Source: a virus. Taken from it: DNA of 32,021 nucleotides. Of the stretch, positions 1 to 9,900 are shown one piece after another. The DNA lies in IMG/VR virus record IMGVR_UViG_3300009785_000052, positions 1 through 32,021 of that record. One strand, written 5' to 3'. Within the stretch, counting starts at the first letter, position 1, and the number at the start of each line of letters is the position of its first letter. The notes beneath the pieces are model-generated. The model did no database searches. It worked only from the letters and a program-made list of their open reading frames with translations, and was not told the origin of the DNA. Made by a program: the position numbers and the translations under genes.

Positions 1-1272
1 TATAGTTCCATCAATTTTATAAGCAGGATCTGCATTAATACTGTTAGTTGTTAAATTTAAATCTTGATTAAATGTCCAACTATTAGTTGCGTTTATCCAA
101 GAAAGTTCTTTGTCACCGTCTGACGATTTTAAAATAAGGCCGCCGCCGTCAATTACTGCATCAGCACCAACTGTACTATCATCTTGTATGCCTAGTTCTA
201 TATTCTTATCTTCAACACGTAAAGTTGAAGTATTTAAGTATGTTGTATCTCCTGATACTAGTAAGTTTCCACCTACTGTTACATTTCCTGAAAATTTTCC
301 AGCACCAGTAACGTCAAGCTCAACTGTTGGTGTGTCAGTAAATATACCAACTCGTTTACTTGTTGCATTAACAAGTATTCCTGAGATGTAAGCATTACCT
401 TCTCTTACTTTTAGATTAATATCTGTATTAGCTTGTTGAGCTTCTAATTCTATTTGATTAGTTGCTGAATTAAATTTAATAATGCCGTATTCAACATCAC
501 TAACGCCAATTGCTAAACCAAGTGGGTTCTTAATAGAAAGTTTACCTGTAGTTTGTGTTGCACCAACTGCACTCATAAAACTAGCTGTATCAAAAGATAC
601 GCCTGCATCATTAACTAATGCCTTTGCTGACGCAGCTGTACCCCAAAATGTAAACGCATTACTAACAGGATTAAAGCCATTTTTAAACAATTGTCTTTTT
701 GGAGTTTGTGTATCATTTGTATCTTGTGGATATCCTGGAATACCATTTACAAGTTCTACATAGTACTGACTATTAGCAAATACACCAACAAGCAATCCTC
801 CTATATACAATTTTAAGGCAGTTTTTGTTTGGTTAACAGAATCAATAACTGATTGTACTTCAAACCCTGTTTTTTGTTGTCCAGCTTGATATTCAGGGCC
901 AACTAATACTAAGTCAGTTCCGTCATAAAAGTGTAATTGATTATTTAGACTGTCTATCCAAAGGTCTCCTGAAACCATTGTTGGTTGGACTGCAGAAACA
1001 ATAGGTCCGCCTGCAGCTTTAAACGTTGTTCCGTTGTACACTTGCAAACGTTGGCCTACAGTATCAAACCATAATTGACCAGTTAATGGTGTACCTGGTG
1101 AAGTAGTATTTGCAAAGTTTTCTAACAAAGCAATAAAGTTTTCATTAAACGCTTCACCAAATCCTGAATAATTTCTACCAACAAGTGTTAAATTACTTGA
1201 AGATATATCAACTTGGCCGTCTACGAGATCTACTAGTAAATCTCCATTAGTTTTATTAATTCTATAACTCAT
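1..1272 (-). CDS. Tail fibre-like protein, 3' end cut by the window edge
   Basis: An open frame of 424 codons starts with ATG at 1272 and is still open at base 1, so the C-terminus is missing. The start follows a good ribosome site (AGGAG, about 10 bases upstream, inside the end of the preceding gene) and directly follows two stop codons (TAATAAATG). The first ~130 residues match the N-terminus of the neighbouring collar fibre protein: both have a GRN motif, an LLENFA motif, then GQLW(F/Y)D, a GDLW(I/V)D segment and LVGPE. The two are therefore paralogs sharing a virion-attachment or oligomerisation domain. Further on are short beta-repeat stretches such as VGIFTDTPTVELDVTG and GNVTVGGNLLVSGD, which are usual in trimeric phage fibre shafts. 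I infer a structural, probably host-recognition, role. The receptor-binding tip would lie outside the window. Confidence 0.8.
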   Translation of the reverse strand, partial: MSYRINKTNGDLLVDLVDGQVDISSSNLTLVGRNYSGFGEAFNENFIALLENFANTTSPGTPLTGQLWFDTVGQRLQVYNGTTFKAAGGPIVSAVQPTMVSGDLWIDSLNNQLHFYDGTDLVLVGPEYQAGQQKTGFEVQSVIDSVNQTKTALKLYIGGLLVGVFANSQYYVELVNGIPGYPQDTNDTQTPKRQLFKNGFNPVSNAFTFWGTAASAKALVNDAGVSFDTASFMSAVGATQTTGKLSIKNPLGLAIGVSDVEYGIIKFNSATNQIELEAQQANTDINLKVREGNAYISGILVNATSKRVGIFTDTPTVELDVTGAGKFSGNVTVGGNLLVSGDTTYLNTSTLRVEDKNIELGIQDDSTVGADAVIDGGGLILKSSDGDKELSWINATNSWTFNQDLNLTTNSINADPAYKIDGTI

Positions 1273-1275
1273 TTA

Positions 1276-3300
1276 TTAATTGCTCCTGCCAGTGTAGATA
1301 ATGTAATTAATAATCAAATGTGGATTCATTAAATCTAGTGACTGCCCAATTGCCGCATCAGATTCAATTCCTCCACTGTTTGGCAAATACTGGCCTCCAG
1401 AAGCAACTGATGGACCGTCGCCTCTAAATGCGCCAGTGTCTGTTGTCGGAGCACTTAAATCATTAATAGCATAAAACTGTGTAAGGGCATCGCCCTTCAT
1501 ATCGTGTTTGTGATCTGGTAAATTAGCAACATCAATTAATGTAGTTTCTTGTCCATCCTGCGACCCTATAACATCCGCTGACTCAGCAGTAATAACATTA
1601 GCACTTGATCCGCCCATGTTATCTTTACCAACTGCTGTTCTTCCTCTTAAATCAGGAACTTTAAAATAACCAGTTGCTACTGAAGCAATAGCACCAAAAT
1701 TATATCCTACTGCTTCAAATAATAAAGCATAGTCAGAAATTCTATATTCAGATCCATCACAAAGTAACCAAGTTTCCGGAGCAGTGTTGCCACCGTATGC
1801 CATCATTACCCCTGCTGGGTTAGTTGGAACTGCTTTAAATAAATCTGATCTTGTTATTTTTGCAAGACCAGTTGCGCCAGTTACTCTGTTTAACAAAAAT
1901 TCATCATCAGCTTGTGACGAAGTTAGTGCCGACTTGCCTCCAATAATAGTATTACTAATAGTAGAAGTAAATGTTTTTGTTGTTCCGCCAGTTTGTCCAT
2001 CAAATATAAACGCTGGAGAAGTAACATCTCCAGTTAATTGGAATGTAGTTGCTGTAGTTATTTTATCTGCAGAGCCTGCTCTACCAGAAACTGTACCACT
2101 TACATTACCAACTAAGTTGCCAGTAAATGCTGTAGCATAAATATTTTTCCATTTTATTGCATTAGTACCTAAACTATATGCATTATGTACTTTTGGCATT
2201 AAGTCTGTTAACGATGAAGTTCCTGCAACATCTAGTGTACCGCCAATCCATACATTTTTTGCAACACCAGTTCCGCCTTTAACTATTAAACTACCTGTGC
2301 TTATAGTTTCACTTTCTGTGGTAGAATTTATAACTGCTGTACCACTAGCTTTAATATTTCCTGTAACATCTAATGCTTCGTCTGGAGCAGTGTTGTTGAT
2401 ACCTATTCTTAAATTTGAATCAATTCTTAATACTGTTGTTAGTATACCGCTATTCTTAACACGAACATCAATATTTGATCCTTCAATTTGATGCTGTATA
2501 ACTCCTGCACTACCTTCAACTCCAACATTTAATTCTGCATTTAGACCGTAGTTAATACCTGAATTATTTTGAACATTGATTGGATAATTAGTTGTGCTTG
2601 TTAAATCACTTCTTAAAAAGTTTGCGGCACCTACTTCTGTACCTGCTACTACTAAACTTTCTGCTTTTTCAGAAGTGCCTCTATATTTTAAAAAGCCTGC
2701 GCCAGTAATATTAAGACTACTTAAATTAAAACCAGTTGATATTACTGTAAATCCTGGAATTGCTGTTTTTGGAGTGAATGTCGATGTTGAAATGATTGCC
2801 GCTGGTTGTGATAGCACATCAAGTCGAATAACTGTATAAGAAACATTATCAGTTCCAACTATTGTTGATGGTGTAATACCAGTTGATAAGCCGTCACTAA
2901 ATTCAGGGCCAACTAGCACCCATCCTGAGCCTGAAAACAAATATAATTGTTGGTTGTCAGTATCAACCCAAAGATCGCCAAGTTGTGAAGCTGCTACTTC
3001 CGGTGCCGAAACTGCTTTTTTAATGCCAGCAGCTGATATCCAATTTGTTCCGTCATATACTTTAAGTGTTTCTTCTCCTACTGTATTATCATACCATAAT
3101 TGGCCTTCAACACCGTTACTTGGTTGCGTGTTAAATGCAAAATTTTCTAATAAATGTAAAAAGTTAGTAGCAACAGCTGCACCATAAGCAGTAGTGTTTC
3201 TACCAGGTATCTGTAAAGAAGTTTCTGTATTTAATGTAAGATCTTCTACTACAATAGTACCCTTGTTTGCAGCGTCTGTATATGATATTGTATATGCCAT
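1276..3300 (-). CDS. Tail fibre protein with C-terminal phage tail-collar domain (gp12-like tip)
   Basis: 674 residues. ATG at 3300 is preceded by GAGG nine bases upstream and lies one base after the stop of the previous gene. The N-terminal ~130 residues are shared with the next gene downstream. The middle (about 150-490) is a beta-rich shaft with IGINNTAPDEALDVTG and YSLGTNAIKWKNIYATAF, a type of segment common in phage fibres. The C-terminal part is a tail-collar domain: AYGGNTAPETWLLCDG near residues 500-517, PDLRGRTAVGKD near 550, LPDHKHD with an H-x-H pair at 597/599, and a closing NPHLIINYIIYTG. In T4 gp12 a similar H-x-H coordinates a metal ion along the trimer axis; I infer the same here. 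Likely a short tail fibre or receptor-binding protein attached to the baseplate rim. Confidence 0.88.
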   Translation of the reverse strand: MAYTISYTDAANKGTIVVEDLTLNTETSLQIPGRNTTAYGAAVATNFLHLLENFAFNTQPSNGVEGQLWYDNTVGEETLKVYDGTNWISAAGIKKAVSAPEVAASQLGDLWVDTDNQQLYLFSGSGWVLVGPEFSDGLSTGITPSTIVGTDNVSYTVIRLDVLSQPAAIISTSTFTPKTAIPGFTVISTGFNLSSLNITGAGFLKYRGTSEKAESLVVAGTEVGAANFLRSDLTSTTNYPINVQNNSGINYGLNAELNVGVEGSAGVIQHQIEGSNIDVRVKNSGILTTVLRIDSNLRIGINNTAPDEALDVTGNIKASGTAVINSTTESETISTGSLIVKGGTGVAKNVWIGGTLDVAGTSSLTDLMPKVHNAYSLGTNAIKWKNIYATAFTGNLVGNVSGTVSGRAGSADKITTATTFQLTGDVTSPAFIFDGQTGGTTKTFTSTISNTIIGGKSALTSSQADDEFLLNRVTGATGLAKITRSDLFKAVPTNPAGVMMAYGGNTAPETWLLCDGSEYRISDYALLFEAVGYNFGAIASVATGYFKVPDLRGRTAVGKDNMGGSSANVITAESADVIGSQDGQETTLIDVANLPDHKHDMKGDALTQFYAINDLSAPTTDTGAFRGDGPSVASGGQYLPNSGGIESDAAIGQSLDLMNPHLIINYIIYTGRSN

Positions 3301-3304
3301 TTAA

Positions 3305-3919
3305 TTACGCCTCATTAAAACCAGTTAAACTTTGTACTCTAACTGTATAATCTATTTGTATAAGTCTATTAAGCGACTTTTGTACAGGGTGAAAAATAAC
3401 ATGAGTAAGAAGTCGTCCAGTTCCGCTTGCAGAATATGCTTTAAGACCTAATTCGTCAAATACATATAAGTTTGAGCCATCTGTTGCTGTGTCGTATGCA
3501 TCTTGGCCGCTTGGTTCACTATAGTCTAATAAACATGATACTAGCACATCAGTATAATTTGTGCCGCTTACATGCCTTGTTTCTATTTTATTTCTAACAG
3601 GGTCTAAATTATTTACACTTCTATCATCAATAACCTTTGTGTGAGTTTGATTATACAAACTGGCATTGGTGCCTGTTGAGTTCGGAGTTAAATATGTAAT
3701 AATTCCGGTTGGGTCAACACTAGTGCCACCGTTACCAAAACTCATTTCATATATCCATCCAGTTCCGCCATTACCAATGCTTTCAGCAAGGCTTAAACTC
3801 ATATTTTCATAATGAATTGCATTGCGTTTATCAATGTACGTATGATTTGATTCTGGGTCATGAATCTTAATATGTCCCTGAATTAAAACTCCGTTCATAT
3901 CATTAAAATTGTCTGTCAT
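3305..3919 (-). CDS. Unrecognised baseplate or fibre-associated structural protein, 204 residues
   Basis: I do not recognise a named family with certainty. The protein begins MTDNFNDMNGVLIQGHIKIH and holds a glycine-rich SFGNGGTSVDPTG stretch near residue 60 and a C-terminal beta segment (LLTHVIFHPVQKSLNRLIQ, IDYTVRVQ). No membrane segment or signal peptide is visible. I chose ATG at 3919 because AGGGAA lies six bases upstream and a late-promoter-like GATAAATA lies 19 bases upstream. The frame can be extended to a GTG at 3961, which would overlap the giant gene by 20 bases; that longer start also has an AAGG upstream, so it is less likely but not excluded. Its position between the giant baseplate protein and the fibres suggests a connector or wedge component. 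This is inference from position only. Confidence 0.75.
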   Translation of the reverse strand: MTDNFNDMNGVLIQGHIKIHDPESNHTYIDKRNAIHYENMSLSLAESIGNGGTGWIYEMSFGNGGTSVDPTGIITYLTPNSTGTNASLYNQTHTKVIDDRSVNNLDPVRNKIETRHVSGTNYTDVLVSCLLDYSEPSGQDAYDTATDGSNLYVFDELGLKAYSASGTGRLLTHVIFHPVQKSLNRLIQIDYTVRVQSLTGFNEA

Positions 3920-3925
3920 ATTGTT

Positions 3926-3931
3926 TTCCCT
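3926..3931 (-). promoter_or_regulatory. Ribosome-binding site deciding the 3919 start
   Basis: The minus strand reads AGGGAA followed by six bases and ATG at 3919. This spacing supports the internal ATG over the upstream GTG at 3961. Confidence 0.6.
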
Positions 3932-3938
3932 GTCATTG

Positions 3939-3946
3939 TATTTATC
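3939..3946 (-). promoter_or_regulatory. Possible late promoter GATAAATA (one mismatch to TATAAATA)
   Basis: The minus strand reads GATAAATA, one base from the T4 late -10 element. It overlaps the stop codon of the giant gene and lies 19 bases before the ATG at 3919, close to the 22 bases seen for the perfect element before gp6. It could allow separate late expression of the small protein and the fibres. A single 8-base near match in AT-rich DNA can arise by chance, so confidence is moderate. Confidence 0.4.
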
Positions 3947-6900
3947 GCGGTAAGTCAACACTTGTAGCCCTTAAGAATCTACCAATGTCTGAATCTGCTT
4001 TACTCATTGGAGTTCCTGGTACTGTCCATTGTTTTCCTTGTTTTCTTATAATAATAATGTTATTACCTTCTTTTAATTCAGTTTCTGGGTCGTTAACTGT
4101 TATAGTTAACGTATTTCCGCTAAGACTAAATTCTGCTGGTAAAGTTATATCGCCTTCTGGAGAATCCTGTGCAGTACTACTAGTTATTACGCCGGCATTA
4201 TCTTTACTTTCAAACTTATAAGAAGAAATTGCTGTTTTTCTTAGTCGCCTTCCAGCTACAAAAACTTCAAACTCGTTAACTCCTCCTGCACCTGGAACAA
4301 AATCTAACTCAAAAGCATTACTAGTGCCGTCTGCTGTAAATGTTGTGGTTAAAGTTTCATCTTTATATGGCATAGAAGCTTCAATACTTTGATCGTAAAT
4401 TTCAACTCCTGAACTATGTAAATTAGGGACTCCTGTTCCTAAAGTTCCTCTTTGTAATTGTTTTAATAAATTACCATCTTTAATTCGATATTCAATTCTT
4501 TCGCCATTAACCCATATAACTCCAGGGTACTTAGATGCTACTGCAACTTCTGTTATTCCGTTTGCGTTAGCAATCTCAATAGTTTTATCGTGTTGACGTA
4601 AGTCTTTTGCTAAAATATAATTCTTTTCGCCGTCAATTCTCTTATAATGTGTTTTATTGAGCATATCTTTAAATTGGCGCCATCCAAACTTAGTTATATT
4701 TGTAGGATTTCCAAAATGTAATACTTCAATCCTATCACCTTCGTTTAGATTATTAACAAGTTTAATATATGAGTTATCTTTAGTAACACTATAGTCAACA
4801 TCAGCAAGCAATAATGTACCATTTAATATAACCCAAACATACTTTGAATCAACTGCTGTAGTTCTTAGTTTAAATAGTCCTGCTCTTAAATTGTTTAAAA
4901 AGTAATATGCTGTAGATCCTTTAGTAAGAGGAGTATCTTCTCTTACAGTGTAAGATTCTCTTTCAAACTTTTGGGCAATACTATTACTAAACTGAAATAC
5001 TCTTATACGAGTTCCAACTGGACGAGCAACTTCAAACGAACAAATAGTTGGTTGTGGAACAAATACTTGTGATGCTTCGCCTTGGTTTTCAAAATATCCA
5101 AATCTATATTCACTTTGTTTAATTATATAAACTAGTAACTCGTCGCCGGCAACCCCGATAGTTTCAGCTAGTTGCACAGTACTTCCAATTTGTTCGTCTA
5201 ACGGAGTATCACTATCAAACGCTTCAGCACTAATAAATGACCACTGTGTTGAATATTCTAGCAAAGTGCCGTTAAGATAAACTTGTACTTCTGAATTAGT
5301 TAAAGTCCCAATTGGTATTTGCCAAAGATCTAATTTATATTCTCTTTCTGCTGAAACTGTAAATGACTGGTTGTAACCAGAATGTAATATTTTATCTCCA
5401 AGTTGTACAAGTGTATGAATACCTGCAGGACCATATGAAAATGGAGCTTGGCTTAATGTTAATCTATCATTTACACCGTCGGCTATAAAGTCATCAACTA
5501 CAACTTGACTAAACGAATCAAGATCACTACCTTCTCCAATAAATAATGCATATCTAATAACATCACCTGCTGCTAATGGAGATGCTAATACAAGTTCAAC
5601 ATTGTTTGGATGTAATCCTGTAGTTTTCATAAGTGTAGTATCTAATTTAATACCGTTACTAGTTGCAATTGCTTGTACGTTATCAGTCCACCTCATGTTT
5701 GTTTCAAAACTGTTTGAACTTCCGTCACTAATAAAGCTGTCAATGTCTAATATCTGTAATCCTGCTACTTCAACAAGGGTTATATTAATTCTTGCGCCGT
5801 CTACTGGTGCTATTTCAAAATTAACTGCCTTATTAACATAATCTATAGTATATCCCAAGGTTGAATCATTAGTAGTCGATTCAAGAATATCATTATTAAT
5901 TTTTACAAATAACGAACTTTCAGTAAATGGTGATTTACCAATATCAAATATTTTTGTTGAACCGTCACCTATGTAATTTCTATTAACAATTATACTACTG
6001 CCGCCAGTTGGTCTTTCGAATACTGAAATATCAACAGTATCTAAAACTTGTCCTGGAACAATTTCTTCTGGGCCTTTTGAAGTAGTAGGTGTTACAAAGC
6101 CGTCACCATCAATCGTAATATCCTCTGCTTTTAAACCTGTAGCAGTAGTGTAAGCAATGTTGCCGCCTTCAATTGTAGTATCATAGCTTTCTGGATCATT
6201 AATAAAGCTACCATCACTAGTAGTTTTTCTAATAATAATAATATCTGTAGAACTTACGCTCTCGTCAATGCCAAGCCCGTCGCCATCAAGGAATATAGTA
6301 GTTGTTGTTCCGTTACCTGTAATACTTTGACAGATTGCATTTGGGTTTGTTTGACTACTTGGATAATTAGGATCATCAATTCTTACACCATTTTTATAGA
6401 TGTTGTAAACTATGCCGTTTTCTAATGCCTTACTTAGTGTAATACTACTAGTAGAACCATCTAACTTAAATACTTCATCTTCATAAGTTGTATCATATGT
6501 ATCCCACGAGTCGGTATACCAAGGTAGGGCGTCCCAACCAGTAGTGCCACCAAATTCAAAACTCTTAACTTCAACTCCGCCATAATCAATTCCGTCCATT
6601 AATTGTGATAAATCTTTACCAAATTTTCCTGACTGTGTATCATAGAATAAATTAATTCTATCTGCAGCAGTTAATAATTCTACTGGTTTCTTATACGTAA
6701 TTGATATTAACTGGCCAAATTTTGGAGGAACTGTAAACGTAACCCTTCCTGAATATCTATCATACCCCTTTGTAACATCTTTAATATTTGTGTAAGTATA
6801 TTCACTTTGTAAAGCAAGTTCGCCACCAATATTAATTTCTATTGTATTAGTTCTTAGATCCATTGGAAATATAAGATCAAAAATAAATTTATTTCCAGTA

Positions 6901-9900
6901 CCAGTAAACGTTTCAACTTCAGTAAGTTTAGTTATTACAAATGAACCTGATACTCTATCAAATTTAATTGTTGAATGCATTCCTCTTACTAATCCATTAC
7001 CAATATATGCTATTAACTTAGCTTGAGTACCACCTTCGGACATAGAACCATTAATTTCTACTATTGGTGGATTCAAATATCCACTTCCTGAAGAAACTAA
7101 TTCTATTGATTCTATTTTACCGCCACGTCCTAATTTTGCAATTGCCTTTGCTCCAGAACCAGTGTCAGTTGAACTTTGATCTTGTCCTACAAAACTAATA
7201 ATTGGAGGCTGCGTATATCCGCTTCCTGCATCTGCTATTACAATTGATTTAACTTGGTACGCTATATTATCAAGCCAATTTTTATTTGGATAAGTGGTTA
7301 AGTCTGCATTTGTTCCTACAATAACATTATCTATAACTTTTACGTTCTGAGGGGTTATAGATTTAGTAATATCATTCCATCTCGGAGGAAGATCAAAATC
7401 AGTAACTAAGTTGCCAGAAACATTTAAATAATTATAATCACTTATATATTCGCGTAGTTTAGATTTAAAAGGTTTAACTTCTTTTAAATATTCTTCGTAA
7501 CTTGGCAAGTTATCATTTTGGAATGTAATTTTTTTAGATAAATCACCAACGTTATGTTTTGCTTTTATAAAACTAGTTTTAAATGCCCAATCAACTAACT
7601 TTTGTTCCGAAAATACATATTTTAAACTTGATAAGAATAAATTATTATACTCAATTGCTAATTCATCAACAAATAAATTATCTCTTAATGCTTTAAGAAT
7701 TATTCTTGATTCTTGTACAGGTTGTGAATCATATACCTTTATATCATAACTTATACTATCAAAGCCTGAACTTATTCCTGCATTATATAAAGTTGGTAAA
7801 AACTTAATTGTTCCGTTTTGTCTACCAACTGTTTTATAACTTATTGTATAATCTATTGACGAAGAATTATCAATCTTTTCTAACAACAGCCAACCGCCAG
7901 TTCCAACATTTGAAATTTTAATTATGTCACCTGTAGTATCATCTAGTGACTCTAGTTGATAAGTTGAATCAATTAAATGATCAATCTCAGTAAAGATATT
8001 ATAACCTTCATCATACCAATCTATGTAATTCCAAAACAATGAAGTATCATACGACTGACTTAATTTTCTTGTCCATTCAGTATTTTTAATATTTCTTTCA
8101 TATAAGGCCCATTTACCTTGTATAGTAGAATCACTTTTTACAAGAGCAGTAAAGCGTCTAACAAATAACGTAGTATACTGCTCTGAGTATCCACTTCCTT
8201 GATTAGTAACTGTAGCTGATATTACTGAACCTACACTGTTTAGTGTTAACGCTATAGCGGCAGGAGTTTCATTTGATCCATAAATTTGTACATTAGGAAC
8301 AACTTTATATCCTCTGCCTGGATCTGTTATTGTAACTCTAACTATTTTACCATCAACAAATACTGGAGTAAGTGTTGCCTGGGATACTTTAGCAGATCCA
8401 ACAAATGATAAATCTTGGTAAGTATCTACGGTAATATCAAAAGAACTAGACGTACTAACTGGTATTTCCTGTTTAGAAAGTAACGGAGTAATAATTTTAT
8501 CATCAATAATTAGATTCTTTAATAATACACCATTTACTCTATCAATAACTTGTTTAAAGGCTTCGTTTTTATTTACAAACCAAGATTGTCTAGGATTGTT
8601 TAAAATTCCATATCTTTCTTTAACTGATAGATTAGGATCAGGAACTGTCCGTCCAGCAGTGTCATATCCAATTAAACTATCAAACCATTTTCTTTCAATA
8701 TCATAATTAGGTTTGCTTGTATCTAATCCAGCTGTAAATAATTGGTATTGGTTATGAATATTAATATTCTGATTTTCTATTTTCCAATACTGAGTGCTAA
8801 GAGCAACATCAGTATCTTTAAGTAAACTTTCGCAATTATGTAAAACAAAACTAGTTGGAGTTATAAAGTTAACAAACTTATATCCCATTCCAGCAGGATT
8901 ATCAATATAGCGGGCTACATTAAAACTGCTTATAGTTCGATCAGCAACGTCTGGAGTTGTTATTTTACCTTTAACCCAATAAAAATATTTTAACGAGAAT
9001 GTTTGTGATATTGAATCGTATATTCTCTTAGAAGCATATACTGTATCATCATATTTTGTAAGTCCGGTTATACCTTCAACTACGCCGTCATCTGTTATTG
9101 CAATTTCATTCCATTCTGATGGAAGTAAAGTAGTTTCAATCCACTCGTATACATCTATAGAATTTCCTGTAAATTGAGTATTCCAAATACTAGAACTAAA
9201 AATTGTATTATTTTGATACGGATTTAAAAATTTACACGTTGATAAATCCCACCATAAACGACCAACTTGATCTCTGTTCCAAACATCTGAATTACTAACA
9301 GTTACTTCGTCTGTACCAATAGTATAAATTGCTGGATCATAATGTAACTTATAAGAAAGCTCTTGTTCTGCAATTCCAGCAATTTTTCCTTGTAGTGGAT
9401 CTATATAATCAAGATATGTTACTAGTTTATTTTCTTTAGTATCATATAAAAATAATTTTTTAATTTTATTAAGATCAACTGTTTTCTTAGGATTAGAATG
9501 GACTTCCCAAATATTTTTAGTATTTGGTTTTTTATAATCAACAACAGCTCCAACGTTTCCAGCTTCAACTGATTGATTAGGTAATCCTACATATACATGA
9601 TCATTGTTTGCATATAAATTTGCACCAAAGTTCTTAGGAACTTCAGTAGAACCATCAGTAATATAACTTAACGTTTGGCCATATACTAGCGTATCATCAA
9701 TATTTTCATATACATAAACTACTCCAGTATCTATGAACGTCTTTGCAAACAATGTAAAATTATTATCAAACGTAGTAGCTAAAGCATCAAACGTAGCAGG
9801 AGAAACTATATCTGCATTTTTTGATGCTATTGCTAGTATATTATTACTAAACGATAACGTATTTCCAAATAACTCTACAGATTCATTAGATCTACTATAA

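Noticed and set aside
1784-2839. Plus-strand open frames of 60-120 codons opposite the collar fibre gene
   Set aside because: They lie antisense to a clear gene, have no ribosome sites or recognisable motifs, and are valine/proline-rich as expected from reversed fibre codons.
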